A stretch of 64,000 bases of DNA from Desulfocarbo sp964620595. GTDB taxonomy: Bacteria > Desulfobacterota > Desulfarculia > Desulfarculales > Desulfarculaceae. Location of the stretch: positions 83,889 through 147,888 of the forward strand of contig CAZUHP010000003.1 in assembly GCA_964620595.1 (NCBI GenBank), in the 5' to 3' direction. The notes beneath the pieces are model-generated. The model was not told where the DNA came from, searched no databases, and was given only the letters and a program-made list of their open reading frames with translations. Both the position numbers and the translations under genes were made by a program. Numbering within the stretch: position 1 is the first letter of the stretch; each line of letters begins with the position of its first letter. Shown here in pieces: positions 25,290-33,561 of this stretch.

Positions 25290-26462
25290 CTACCCCGGCA
25301 GGGGCCGGGAGGCCAGGCGGTGCTCCCAGAGGCCCAGGCCAAAAGGCACGCCCAGTATGCCCAGCCCCAGCCCGGCCACGGCCGGCCAGCCGCCCAGGCC
25401 GTAGGCCCAGCCGCTGGCCGTGATGCCGCACCAGCCGCCCAGGTAGTAGAACAACACGTAGAGCGAGTTGGCCCGCCCCTGGCCCTGGGCCAGGCGCCGG
25501 TTGAGGGCGCCGGCCGCGGCCGAGTGTATTGCAAAGTGCCCGGCGCAGACCAGGGTGAGGCCGGCCGCCACCGCGGCCAGGCTGGGCAGCAAGCTCAAGC
25601 CCACCGCCAGGGCGAAGACCAGCGAGCCCAGGACGGTGGTGAGCCCGTTGCCCAGCCGGTTGGCCGTCTTGCCCGCCAGGGGACCCGCCAGGGCCCCCAT
25701 GAGGTAGGAGAGGTAGAGCAGGGTGATGAGGGTGGTCCCCGCCTCAAAGGGCGGGCCGGCCAGGTAGAAGGGCATGTAGTTGAACACCGAGGAGAACACG
25801 AACATGGAGCTGAAGGTGATCGCAAAGGGACGCAATATCTCCGGCCGCCCCAGCAGGCCGGCCAGGCCGGCTTGATCCGCGGTTTCCTTGGTTCGGGCCT
25901 GCTCCGGCGGCAGCCAGCGCAGGGCGGCCACCCCGGCCAGGAGCAGCACCCCGCCGCCCAGGTAGAACGAAAGCCGCCAGTAGGCGGCCCCGCAGAACCC
26001 GCCCAGCAGGCGGGAGGCCAGCCCGCCCAGCACCGTGGCCGACACATAGGAGCCCATGGCCAGGTTGAGCCTTTCGCTGGGCAGGCTGCGGCTCAGGTAG
26101 GCGGCCAGGCAGGTGGTGAGGGCGGGGATGAAGAGCCCCTGCACCAGTCTTCCCCCCACCAGCACCCACAGGCCCTGGCTGAGGGCGCAGAGCACGCCTG
26201 CCCCGGCCACCGCCGAGACGCCGGCCAGGATGAGGGGCTTTATGGCCACCCGGTCGGCCAGGAGGCCGAAGGGCAGGTTGGCCAGGCAGATGCCCAGGAT
26301 CACCGCCGAGACGGTGAGCGCCGCGGCCGGGGCGCCCACGCCCAGTTCCCGGGCCAGGGCGGGCTGCACCGGCTGGGTGAGGTAGATGTTGACAAAGGCC
26401 GCGGCCACCAGGGAAAAGACCACTGCTTGCAGGGCCAGGTATTTGGGTTTCGCCGCTGGCAT
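25290..26462 (-). CDS. MFS transporter (arabinose-efflux/YnfM-like)
   Basis: A 390-residue major facilitator with about 12 hydrophobic helices. The start F-V-N-I-Y-L-T-Q-P-V-Q-P is shared with YnfM-like drug or metabolite exporters. The MFS motif between helices 2 and 3 reads G-L-L-A-D-R-V-A-I-K. It probably exports a small molecule by proton exchange; the substrate is unknown. The frame extends to 26576, but the N-terminal 38 codons lie in leader repeat copy B, so I choose ATG 26462. Its ribosome site is a G-rich stretch (GGGGGGCGGG) rather than a classical one. Confidence 0.85.
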   Translation of the reverse strand: MPAAKPKYLALQAVVFSLVAAAFVNIYLTQPVQPALARELGVGAPAAALTVSAVILGICLANLPFGLLADRVAIKPLILAGVSAVAGAGVLCALSQGLWVLVGGRLVQGLFIPALTTCLAAYLSRSLPSERLNLAMGSYVSATVLGGLASRLLGGFCGAAYWRLSFYLGGGVLLLAGVAALRWLPPEQARTKETADQAGLAGLLGRPEILRPFAITFSSMFVFSSVFNYMPFYLAGPPFEAGTTLITLLYLSYLMGALAGPLAGKTANRLGNGLTTVLGSLVFALAVGLSLLPSLAAVAAGLTLVCAGHFAIHSAAAGALNRRLAQGQGRANSLYVLFYYLGGWCGITASGWAYGLGGWPAVAGLGLGILGVPFGLGLWEHRLASRPLPG

Positions 26463-26487
26463 GGCCTGCCCGCCCCCCGAAAAGAGA

Positions 26488-26592
26488 GGCTCATCCGGGT
26501 AATTCTTGGGCCATCCTTTTGGGACTGTGGCCTTGACAGGACCGGCCGGGGATGATCTCTGAAAGCGCCCCGTCATTTGCCGGAAGAGCCAA
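26488..26592 (-). repeat. Dispersed leader repeat, copy B
   Basis: Minus-strand relative of 7553-7662: it begins with the same T-T-G-G-C-T-C-T-T and G-C-A-A-A-T-G-A-C-G-G-G-G and ends with G-A-G-C-C 26 bases upstream of the MFS start. Copy A ends 36 bases before ispDF, so both copies have the same orientation and a similar distance to a start codon. Confidence 0.6.
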
Positions 26593-26630
26593 AAAAGAAC
26601 AGCGCCCGGATTATATCACTATCGGGCGCT
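26591..26630 (-). terminator. hsp20 terminator whose loop holds an extended -10
   Basis: On the minus strand: 8-bp stem (26630-26623 with 26608-26601), then G-T-T-C followed by six T. The loop contains T-G-A-T-A-T-A-A-T, an extended -10 promoter element (TATAAT at 26615-26610) aimed at the MFS gene. Transcription would begin on the terminator's 3' arm. Confidence 0.7.
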
Positions 26631-26641
26631 GCCCGGATATT

Positions 26642-26666
26642 GCGGCCCGCCTGGCAGGCGGGCCGC
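26642..26666 (-). terminator. GC-rich hairpin downstream of hsp20
   Basis: Perfect 10-bp stem (26642-26651 with 26657-26666) with no T-run of its own. It probably acts together with the terminator at 26591. Confidence 0.5.
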
Positions 26667-26702
26667 GCAAGGCTGCTGGTGGTTGGAGGATCGGGCCGTG
26701 GC

Positions 26703-27152
26703 TCAGGCGCCCTTCACCTCGATGCGCGCGGTACCGGCCTTCTCGGCCTTGGGCAGGGTCACCTTGAGCACCCCGTCCTTGTGGGTGGCGCTCAGCTTGG
26801 CACGGTCCACCTCCACCGGGATGCGGAAGCTGCGCTGGAACTTGCCGTAGCTGCGCTCCACCAGGTGGTAGTCACCCTTTTCCTCCTCGCGCTCGTCCTT
26901 TTTCTCACCCTTGATGGTCAGGATGTCGCCGGTCAGGGTGAGCTCGATGTCCTCGGGCTTGAGGCCAGGCACCTCGGCAGTGATCTCGATGGCCTCCTCG
27001 GTTTCTTTCACATCCACCTTGGGAACGAAGAGTTCCTCCCGTCCGAAAGCGGGCAACTCGGCGCCCTCAAAGAACCTGCTGAGCAGGCCGTCGAAATCTC
27101 TGCGAAGCTTGCCCAGGGACCCGAAACCGGCATAAGGCATGAGCTCGAACAT
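26703..27152 (-). CDS. Small heat-shock protein Hsp20
   Basis: A 149-residue alpha-crystallin-type chaperone. The Hsp20 domain covers about residues 40-149, with V-D-V-K-E-T-E-E-A-I-E-I near its start and the A-x-x-x-D-G-V-L-K-V-T-L-P motif near its end; the C-terminal I-E-V is the oligomerisation tag. It holds unfolding proteins in the cytosol. AGGAGG precedes the ATG. It lies divergent from ftsH, a protein-quality-control protease, sharing an intergenic region of about 190 bases. Confidence 0.95.
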   Translation of the reverse strand: MFELMPYAGFGSLGKLRRDFDGLLSRFFEGAELPAFGREELFVPKVDVKETEEAIEITAEVPGLKPEDIELTLTGDILTIKGEKKDEREEEKGDYHLVERSYGKFQRSFRIPVEVDRAKLSATHKDGVLKVTLPKAEKAGTARIEVKGA

Positions 27153-27201
27153 GGTTTACCTCCTTGCTATGGTTCTGGGTATGGGTTCTGGTTGCAATTG
27201 A

Positions 27202-27230
27202 AAAGTAAGTACGCCCCCCGGGCTTGTCAA
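27202..27230 (-). promoter_or_regulatory. sigma70-like promoter of hsp20
   Basis: On the minus strand: TTGACA (27230-27225), a 17-nt spacer and TACTTT (27207-27202). I see no sigma32 or CIRCE consensus in this divergent region. Confidence 0.6.
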
Positions 27231-27345
27231 GCTGGGCTATTGACCGGAAGGCATACCCACAGTAGCCTATTTTAAAGTGGTTGCATGTTTAACCCCCCCG
27301 GGGGGCTGTCTATGGCGTCTCCGCGGGGGCGCAGGGAGAAGGCTT

Positions 27346-29181
27346 TTGGAAAAGCACCACAAGTTCTCTATCTGGTACGTGGTCCTGGGTATATGGGCCG
27401 TACTCATCCTGAACAACATCATCTACCGCTCCATTGGACCCGAGGTTATCCCCTACAGCGAATTCTTGAACCGCCTGCGCCACGACCAGATCAAGGAACT
27501 CGCCATAGGCGACAAGGTGATCAGCGGCGTGATGCTGGACAAGGAGCGCGGCGAGGTCAAGTTCACCACCGTGCGGGTCAATCCCGAGCTGGCCAAGGAG
27601 CTGGCCGGCCATGAGATCAAGTTCCGGGGAGAGGTGGAGTCCACCTTCCTGCGCAACCTCCTCTCCTGGATGGTGCCCATCTTCCTTTTCATAGGCATCT
27701 GGTACTTCATGCTGAAGCGCATGAGCCCGGGTGCGGGGGTGATGCAGTTCGGCCAGAACCGGGCCAAGCTCCACGCCGAGCAGGACGTGCCCACCCGCTT
27801 TGACGACGTGGCCGGGGTGGACGAGGCCAAGGAGGAGTTGCAGGAGATCGTCTCCTTCCTCAAGGAGCCCGAGCGCTACACCCGGGTGGGGGGGCGCATG
27901 CCCAAGGGCGTGCTCCTGGTGGGCCCCCCAGGCACGGGCAAGACCCTGCTCTCCCGGGCGGTGGCCGGCGAGGCCGAGGTGCCCTTCTTCTCCATAAGCG
28001 GTTCGGAGTTCGTGGAGCTTTTCGTGGGCGTGGGCGCGGCGCGGGTGCGCGAGCTGTTCAGCCAGGCCAAGGAAAAGGCGCCCTGCATCATCTTCATAGA
28101 CGAGCTGGACGCCCTGGGCAAGGCCCGCGGCATGAGCGTGATGGGCGGCCACGACGAGCGCGAGCAGACCTTGCAGCAGCTCCTGGTGGAGATGGACGGC
28201 TTCGACCCCCGGGTGGGGGTGATCATCATGGCCGCCACCAACCGGCCCGAGATCCTGGACCCGGCCCTGTTGCGGGCCGGCCGCTTCGACCGCCAGGTGT
28301 TGGTGGACAAGCCCGACCTCAACGGCCGGCTGGCCATCCTGAAGGTCCACGCCCGGCGGATAACCCTGGCCGATGACGTGGACCTGCGGGTGCTGGCCCA
28401 GCGCACCCCCGGCCTCGCCGGCGCGGACCTGGAGAACATCCTCAACGAGGGCGCCCTCCTGGCCGGCCGGGCCGGCCGCGACAAGGTGACCATGGCCGAC
28501 CTGGAGGAGGCGGTGGACCGCGTGCTGGGCGGGCTGGAAAAGAAGAACCGGCTCATCAACCAGCGCGAGAAGAAGACCGTGGCCTTCCACGAAACCGGCC
28601 ACGCCCTGGTGGCGGCCTACACCCCGCTCACCGACAAGGTGCACAAGATCAGCATCGTTCCCCGGGGCATCGCCGCCCTGGGCTACACCGAGCAGCGCCC
28701 CACCGAGGACCGCTACCTCATGAGCCGCTCCGAGCTGCTGGGCAAGCTGGACGTGTTCCTGGGCGGTCGGGTGGCCGAAAAGATCGTGTTCGGCGAGGTT
28801 TCCACCGGCGCGGCCAACGACCTGCAACGCGCCACCGACATGGCCCGGGCCATGCTCACCCAGTACGGCATGGGCGAAACCCTGGGGCCGGTGACCTATG
28901 CCCGCCGCAACCAGCCCATCTTCCTGCCCCAGGATTCCTCCGGCTTCCTGCCCCCGGCCCAGGAGTACTCCGAGGCCACCGCCGCCAGCCTGGACCAGGA
29001 GCTGCGCAAGCTCTTGGAGGAGCGCGAGCAGAGAGTGGAACAGCTCCTTGCCGAGCACCGCGACCAACTGGAGGCCGTGGCCCGGAAGCTCCTGGAGCAG
29101 GAGGTCATAGAGGGCCCCGAGTTCTACCGTATGCTGGGCATGGAGCCGGAGGCGCCGGCCGATCCGCCCGCGGCGTCCTGA
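27346..29181 (+). CDS. ftsH: ATP-dependent zinc metalloprotease FtsH
   Basis: A 611-residue membrane AAA+ protease degrading misfolded membrane and regulatory proteins. Two membrane helices (about residues 8-25 and 100-118) flank a periplasmic domain. Then come the AAA domain with Walker A G-P-P-G-T-G-K-T and Walker B I-I-F-I-D-E-L-D-A, and the zinc site H-E-T-G-H. The frame opens at 27277, but I choose TTG 27346 (protein start L-E-K-H-H-K-F-S-I-W-Y) because GGGAGAAGG lies just upstream and it matches the usual FtsH beginning. A C-run/G-run palindrome (27294-27306) lies in the leader. Divergent from hsp20. Confidence 0.95.
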   Translation: MEKHHKFSIWYVVLGIWAVLILNNIIYRSIGPEVIPYSEFLNRLRHDQIKELAIGDKVISGVMLDKERGEVKFTTVRVNPELAKELAGHEIKFRGEVESTFLRNLLSWMVPIFLFIGIWYFMLKRMSPGAGVMQFGQNRAKLHAEQDVPTRFDDVAGVDEAKEELQEIVSFLKEPERYTRVGGRMPKGVLLVGPPGTGKTLLSRAVAGEAEVPFFSISGSEFVELFVGVGAARVRELFSQAKEKAPCIIFIDELDALGKARGMSVMGGHDEREQTLQQLLVEMDGFDPRVGVIIMAATNRPEILDPALLRAGRFDRQVLVDKPDLNGRLAILKVHARRITLADDVDLRVLAQRTPGLAGADLENILNEGALLAGRAGRDKVTMADLEEAVDRVLGGLEKKNRLINQREKKTVAFHETGHALVAAYTPLTDKVHKISIVPRGIAALGYTEQRPTEDRYLMSRSELLGKLDVFLGGRVAEKIVFGEVSTGAANDLQRATDMARAMLTQYGMGETLGPVTYARRNQPIFLPQDSSGFLPPAQEYSEATAASLDQELRKLLEEREQRVEQLLAEHRDQLEAVARKLLEQEVIEGPEFYRMLGMEPEAPADPPAAS

Positions 29182-29239
29182 GGCGCCCGCTGCCCAAGGC
29201 AGCCCCTGCGCCCCACCAAACCGGCCAAGGGAGGCGAAC

Positions 29240-30142
29240 ATGTCCGCAGACAGTTACGAGGTGATCATCCTGGGAACCGGCCCGGCCGGCCTGCAGGCGG
29301 CCATCCACGCCGCCCGGGCCAAGGTGTCGGTGCTGGTCATGGGCCGCCGGCCCAAGAGCAGCCTGTTCCGGGCCCACCTGGAGAACTATTGTTGCCTGGC
29401 CAAGGTCTCGGGCCAGGACCTCTTGGAGGAAGGCCGCCGCCAGGCCGAGGCCTCGGGCGCGGAGTTCTTGGAGGAGGACGTGGTCGAGACCAGCGCCGAA
29501 GACGGCTGGTACGCGGTGACCACCGAGAGCGGACGCCGGATAACCTGCCGCGCCCTGGTCCTGGCCATGGGCGTCTCGCGCAACAAGCTGGGCGTTCCCG
29601 GCGAGAAGGAGCTGCTGGGCAAGGGCGTGAGCTATTGCGTGGACTGCGACGCGGGGTTCTACAAGGGCGAGGTGGTGGCCGTGGCCGGCTGCGAGAGCGC
29701 CGCGGTTTCCGGCGCGCTCACCCTCTTGTTCTACGCCTCGGAGGTCCACCTCGTCTGCCCGGAGCTGGCGGTGAGCGAAACCCTGGCCGAGAAGCTGCGG
29801 GAGAGCGCCATCAAGTTGCACGAGGGGCGCAAGGTCAAGCAGATCAAGGGCGAGAACGCGGTGGAGGCCCTGGTCCTGGACGACGGCAGCATCCTGCCGG
29901 TGGCCGGGGTGTTCATCGAGCAGGGGGCCAAGGGGGCGGTGGAGCTGGCCGCCACCCTGGGGGTGGCCCTGGACCCGGAGAAGTTCCAGTACGTGGTCAC
30001 CGACAAGAAGCAGGCCACCAACCTGCCCGGCGTGTTCGCGGCGGGCGACATCTGCGGCCCGCCCTGGCAGGTGGCCAAGGCGGTGGGCGAGGGCTGCGTG
30101 GCCGGCCTGGAGGCCGCCAGCTACGCGAAGAAGCTGCGCTAG
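29240..30142 (+). CDS. Thioredoxin-reductase-like flavoprotein lacking NADPH motifs
   Basis: A 300-residue FAD protein of the thioredoxin-reductase family. FAD site G-T-G-P-A-G (12-17), redox-active C-V-D-C (133-136) and the C-terminal F-A-A-G-D-I FAD motif are all present. The second nucleotide-binding region is altered: the usual G-G-G-D-S-A reads G-C-E-S-A-A, and the H-R-R phosphate-binding motif is replaced by V-H-L-V-C-P-E. It may therefore accept electrons from something other than NADPH, as in ferredoxin-dependent flavin thioredoxin reductases; that is an inference. No thioredoxin gene is adjacent. GGGAGG precedes the ATG. It follows ftsH by 58 bases. Confidence 0.8.
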   Translation: MSADSYEVIILGTGPAGLQAAIHAARAKVSVLVMGRRPKSSLFRAHLENYCCLAKVSGQDLLEEGRRQAEASGAEFLEEDVVETSAEDGWYAVTTESGRRITCRALVLAMGVSRNKLGVPGEKELLGKGVSYCVDCDAGFYKGEVVAVAGCESAAVSGALTLLFYASEVHLVCPELAVSETLAEKLRESAIKLHEGRKVKQIKGENAVEALVLDDGSILPVAGVFIEQGAKGAVELAATLGVALDPEKFQYVVTDKKQATNLPGVFAAGDICGPPWQVAKAVGEGCVAGLEAASYAKKLR

Positions 30143-30257
30143 CCGGCCAGACTCCTGCCACCCGGCCGGGCCCCTCGTCCCGCGCGCTGCCCACTTGCGC
30201 CTTGCCAGGAGAGCGGTCATATTTATCCCTTCGCCACCCCCGGGCCACTGCGGCTGG

Positions 30258-30286
30258 TTGACCGCCGCGGTGGCTGCCTCTAGTAT
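30258..30286 (+). promoter_or_regulatory. promoter of the haem-sensor histidine kinase gene
   Basis: TTGACC at 30258-30263, a 17-nt spacer and TAGTAT at 30281-30286, 45 bases before the TTG start. Confidence 0.6.
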
Positions 30287-30330
30287 ATGGAACCCTGGGG
30301 GAGGGGGGGACGAGCAGGAGGTGACAGGCA

Positions 30331-32304
30331 TTGGCCAGGGACGGGCGGCACAACGAGGCGGCACCAGGCAAGGGGACGGCGGATGGCCGGCGCCGGGGCC
30401 TGGCCCTGCCTTGGCGCTCGCTTTCCTTCCAGCTCTCCTTCCCGGTGGGGGTGGTCATCTTCCTGGCCGTGGCCCTGGGCGCCTACCTCAACATCCACAG
30501 CCAGCGGCGCCAGCTCACCCAGAGGGTCAAGGCCGAGGGCGCCGGCTTTGCCGAAACCCTGCGCCGCGCCACCTTCCGCTCCATGATGGCCGGCCGCCGG
30601 GGCCACCTCTACAGCACCATCCGCGACGTGGCGGACCAGCCGGGCATCAACCGGGTGCGTATCTTCAACGCCGAGGGCCGCATCATCTTCTCCTCCCGGC
30701 CGGAGGAGCAGGGCAAGGAAGTGGACAAGAGGGCCGAGGCCTGCTACGGCTGCCATGCCCAGGACCAGCCCCTGACCAGGCTGCCCATCGAGAACCGCAG
30801 CCGCATCTTCACCGACCCCGACGGCCAGCGGGTGCTGGGCACCATCTTGCCCATATACAACCGGCCGTCCTGTTCGGGGCCGCCCTGCCATGCCCACTCC
30901 CCGGACCAGAAGGTCCTGGGCGTGTTGGACGTGGACATGAGCCTGGCTGGCCTGGACGCCCAGTTGGACGAGGAGCTGAAGCGCACCCTGGTGTTCGCGG
31001 TGTTGCTCTTTCTGGGGGCCAGCACCATCGTGGGGCTTTCGGTGATGTTCACCGTGAGCCGGGCGGTGAGGCGCATGAGCGCCGAGGTGGACAAGCTGGC
31101 CGCCGGCGACCACCACTACGTCACCCCGGTCAAGGCCCCGGCCGAACTGGGAATCCTGGCCGAGTCCATTGCCTACATGGCCCAGCGGGTGGCCCGGCGC
31201 ACCGAACTCATGAACCGGCGCTACCGCCAGTTGGTCACCGACTCGCCCAACGCCATCTTCGTGCTGGACGAGCGCGGCCGCCTGCTCCTGTGCAACCCCG
31301 AGGCCGAGCGCATCCTGGGCCTCGCCCCGGAGAAGCTGGAGGGCGTGGACCTGGCCGTGCTGGTGGCCAAGGAGGACCGGCCCTACCTGCTGAAGGCCCT
31401 GGAGCAGGCCCGCAAGCTCAAGGGCGCCAGCGACCTGCTGCGCCTCGGCTTCCCCGCCGCGGCCAAGGGCGGCCGCGTCCTGGAGGGGCGCTTCCGCGCC
31501 CTGGAGCAAGAGGAGGGCCTGGGCGCCTTCATCGGCACCTTCCTGGACATCACCGACCGCTCCAACCTGGAAAAGCAGCTCATGAAGCACGCCTCTGACG
31601 CGGCGGTGGGCCAGACCGTGGCCGGCTTGGTGCCCTATATCCGCAACCTGCTGCACGGGCTGAACAGCGCCACCTACATCGTGGACCAGGGCCTGGAGTC
31701 CGCCGACCTGGAGCTCTTGAAGCAGGGCTGGCAGATGGTCAACCATAGCGTGCAGCGGGTGGCCAGCGTGGCCGAGGACCTCTTGTACTACGCCGATTAC
31801 AAGATCGGCGAGCGCCGCCCCTTCAACCTCAACCAGTTGTTGCAGGACGTAAAATCCCTCTCGGCCGTGAAGAGCCAGGAGATCGGGGCCGCGGTGCTGG
31901 TGCGCGAGAACCGCGCCTGCCAGACCGTGACCGCCGACCAGAAGGGCCTGCGCAAGGCGCTCTTGAACCTGGTCAACAACGCCCTGGACGCCCTGGCCGA
32001 CCGGGCCCAGCAGGACCCGGCCGGGCGGGTGGTGTTGGGCTGCGAGCGCAACCAGGCCGGCCAGGTGGTGATCACCGTGGATGACAACGGCCCGGGCATC
32101 CCCGAGGAGGTGGGGCGCTACCTCTTCACCGGCCTGTTCAGCACCAAGGGCGCCAAGGGCACCGGCATGGGACTCCTGCTGGTGCAGAAGATCGTGGAGG
32201 AGCATGGCGGCTATGTGTCCTACTCCTGTCCCCTGGAGGGGGGCACCCGCTTCACCCTGGTGGTGCCCGAGCCCCAGCAAGACGCCGCGCCCGGCCAGGC
32301 CTAG
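30331..32304 (+). CDS. Membrane histidine kinase with periplasmic haem-c sensor domain
   Basis: A 657-residue sensor. Membrane helix 1 spans about 34-54. The periplasmic domain contains C-Y-G-C-H at 138-142 and a second, wider candidate C-S-G-P-P-C-H at 181-187. Helix 2 (about 219-241), HAMP (242-290), a PAS domain (about 297-410) and a HATPase domain with N-box N-L-V-N-N-A, G1 D-N-G-P-G-I and G2 G-T-G-M-G-L follow. The dimerisation helix reads G-L-V-P-Y-I-R-N-L-L-H where most kinases have V-A-H-E-I-N-N-P-L, so the canonical phospho-histidine is missing; the H a few residues later is a candidate. Start TTG 30331 with AGGAGG nine bases upstream. No response regulator lies beside it. It probably senses redox potential or a haem ligand. 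Confidence 0.85.
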   Translation: MARDGRHNEAAPGKGTADGRRRGLALPWRSLSFQLSFPVGVVIFLAVALGAYLNIHSQRRQLTQRVKAEGAGFAETLRRATFRSMMAGRRGHLYSTIRDVADQPGINRVRIFNAEGRIIFSSRPEEQGKEVDKRAEACYGCHAQDQPLTRLPIENRSRIFTDPDGQRVLGTILPIYNRPSCSGPPCHAHSPDQKVLGVLDVDMSLAGLDAQLDEELKRTLVFAVLLFLGASTIVGLSVMFTVSRAVRRMSAEVDKLAAGDHHYVTPVKAPAELGILAESIAYMAQRVARRTELMNRRYRQLVTDSPNAIFVLDERGRLLLCNPEAERILGLAPEKLEGVDLAVLVAKEDRPYLLKALEQARKLKGASDLLRLGFPAAAKGGRVLEGRFRALEQEEGLGAFIGTFLDITDRSNLEKQLMKHASDAAVGQTVAGLVPYIRNLLHGLNSATYIVDQGLESADLELLKQGWQMVNHSVQRVASVAEDLLYYADYKIGERRPFNLNQLLQDVKSLSAVKSQEIGAAVLVRENRACQTVTADQKGLRKALLNLVNNALDALADRAQQDPAGRVVLGCERNQAGQVVITVDDNGPGIPEEVGRYLFTGLFSTKGAKGTGMGLLLVQKIVEEHGGYVSYSCPLEGGTRFTLVVPEPQQDAAPGQA

Positions 32305-32314
32305 CTAGCGTCAA

Positions 32315-32989
32315 GTGCACGTTGATATTGTCGAAAACCTGAACGACCTGGAAGCGCTTCAGGGCGCGGTGGTGGTGCTGGATATCTTCAGGGCCAGCAA
32401 CACCATCATCTCGCTCTTGGCTGCGGGCGCCGAGGAAGTGGTGCTCCTGGCCGGGCTGGAGGAGGCCCGCCGCCTGCGGGCCCGGCAGCCGGGCTGGCTG
32501 CTGTGGGGCGAGCGCCAGGGCGTCACTCCGCCCGACTTCGACGGCGGCAACTCCCCGGTGGCGGCCGGCCGGGGCGGTCTCTCCGGCCGCAGGGTGATCC
32601 TGACCACCTCGGCCGGCACCCAGGCGGTGGGCCGCCTCCAGGGGGCGCAGGCCGTGTTCTTCGGCTCCTTTGCCAATGCCGCTGCCTTGGCCGCGGCCCT
32701 GGCCCGCCTGGACCCGCCGGCAGTGCATCTTTTGCCCATGGGCCTGGAGGCCAGGACCCCGGCCTTGGAGGACGAGCTGGCCGCACGCTACCTGGCCGGC
32801 CTGCTGGCAGGGGAGCCCCGCGATTTCCCTTCCCTGCTGCCCCGGCTCCTGGACTGCGCGGGCGCCCGCCGCTTGCGCCGCCTGGGCCAGGAGGACGACC
32901 TGGCCTTTTGCACCACCCTGGACAGCCATACCGTCATCCCCCGGGTGCATTTCGGCCAATGGCCCGCGGCCCGGGCCGCGCGGCCCTGA
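32315..32989 (+). CDS. comB: ComB-family 2-phosphosulfolactate phosphatase
   Basis: A 224-residue ComB-like protein. The N-terminal V-V-V-L-D-I-F-R-A-S-N-T and the T-T-S-A-G-T-Q-A stretch are the conserved metal and phosphate regions of the family. ComB removes phosphate from 2-phosphosulfolactate in coenzyme M synthesis and sulfolactate metabolism, but homologues are widespread in bacteria without coenzyme M, so the true substrate here is uncertain. The GTG start at 32315 has no clear ribosome site and sits ten bases after the kinase stop, suggesting read-through translation in one transcript. A terminator follows. Confidence 0.8.
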   Translation: MHVDIVENLNDLEALQGAVVVLDIFRASNTIISLLAAGAEEVVLLAGLEEARRLRARQPGWLLWGERQGVTPPDFDGGNSPVAAGRGGLSGRRVILTTSAGTQAVGRLQGAQAVFFGSFANAAALAAALARLDPPAVHLLPMGLEARTPALEDELAARYLAGLLAGEPRDFPSLLPRLLDCAGARRLRRLGQEDDLAFCTTLDSHTVIPRVHFGQWPAARAARP

Positions 32990-33004
32990 GGGCCGGCACC
33001 AAGG

Positions 33005-33046
33005 GGCTCCACCGCCTTGCCGGACGGGCAGGCGACGGAGCCTTTT
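33005..33046 (+). terminator. Terminator after comB
   Basis: Outer stem GGCTCC/GGAGCC (33005-33010 with 33037-33042), an inner imperfect G/C stem, then four T. Confidence 0.7.
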
Positions 33047-33237
33047 GCGCTAAATGACGGAATTGTATGCTGTTTCTACTCGACAACCGTTGAATTTCCA
33101 GCCCGCTCACCCGCTTTTTCTGTTGCCAGGCCCGGGCAAGTTGCGCTATGAGGAAGCATCTGCATCCAGCGCGCCAGGTCAATCCCTCCCGCCCCAGCGC
33201 ATCCGTGCGCGCCCAGCCCTTGACCAGAGGAGCGGCC

Positions 33238-33546
33238 ATGAAGCTTAAGGTGGATCAACAAGGCGATGTCGCCCGGGTGACCGTGGCAGGCAGCGTGGAC
33301 GAAAGAGGTGCCGAGGAGCTGAAGGACTGCCTCAAGCAAGTGGATACCGGCGAGAATAAGGAGGTGATCCTGGACTTCGGCGGGGTCACCTATTTTGGCA
33401 GCGCGGGGGTGGGCAAGCTCCTGCTTTTCTACAAGCGCCTGGCCCTCAGCAACGGCCGGATCAGCATAGTGAACATACCGCGCAGCATTTACGAGGGCTT
33501 CAGGGCGGTCAAGCTGGACGAGATCTTCACGCTTCAACCCGCCTGA
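33238..33546 (+). CDS. STAS-domain anti-sigma-factor-antagonist-like protein
   Basis: A 102-residue single STAS domain. The pattern V-T-V-A-G-S-V-D-E-R-G, then V-I-L-D-F-G-G-V-T-Y-F-G-S-A-G-V-G-K-L with the phosphorylatable serine in the loop, is that of SpoIIAA/RsbV-like antagonists. Partners (HPK/RsbW-type kinase, PP2C phosphatase) are not in the window. AGAGGAG lies five bases before the ATG at 33238; the longer frame from 33148 lacks support. It sits between the haem-sensor kinase and haem-MCP operons, so a part in the same signalling is possible but unproven. Confidence 0.85.
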   Translation: MKLKVDQQGDVARVTVAGSVDERGAEELKDCLKQVDTGENKEVILDFGGVTYFGSAGVGKLLLFYKRLALSNGRISIVNIPRSIYEGFRAVKLDEIFTLQPA

Positions 33547-33561
33547 CCCCGGTGGGTGCCC

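Noticed and set aside
27153..27345. CIRCE or sigma32 element between hsp20 and ftsH
   Set aside because: No CIRCE inverted repeat and no CTTGAA/CCCCAT pair at the right spacing; a sigma70-like promoter explains hsp20 better.
33042..33075. Possible third copy of the leader repeat (contains A-A-A-T-G-A-C-G-G)
   Set aside because: Only about nine bases match and the flanks differ, so it is not distinguishable from chance; it also overlaps the comB terminator.
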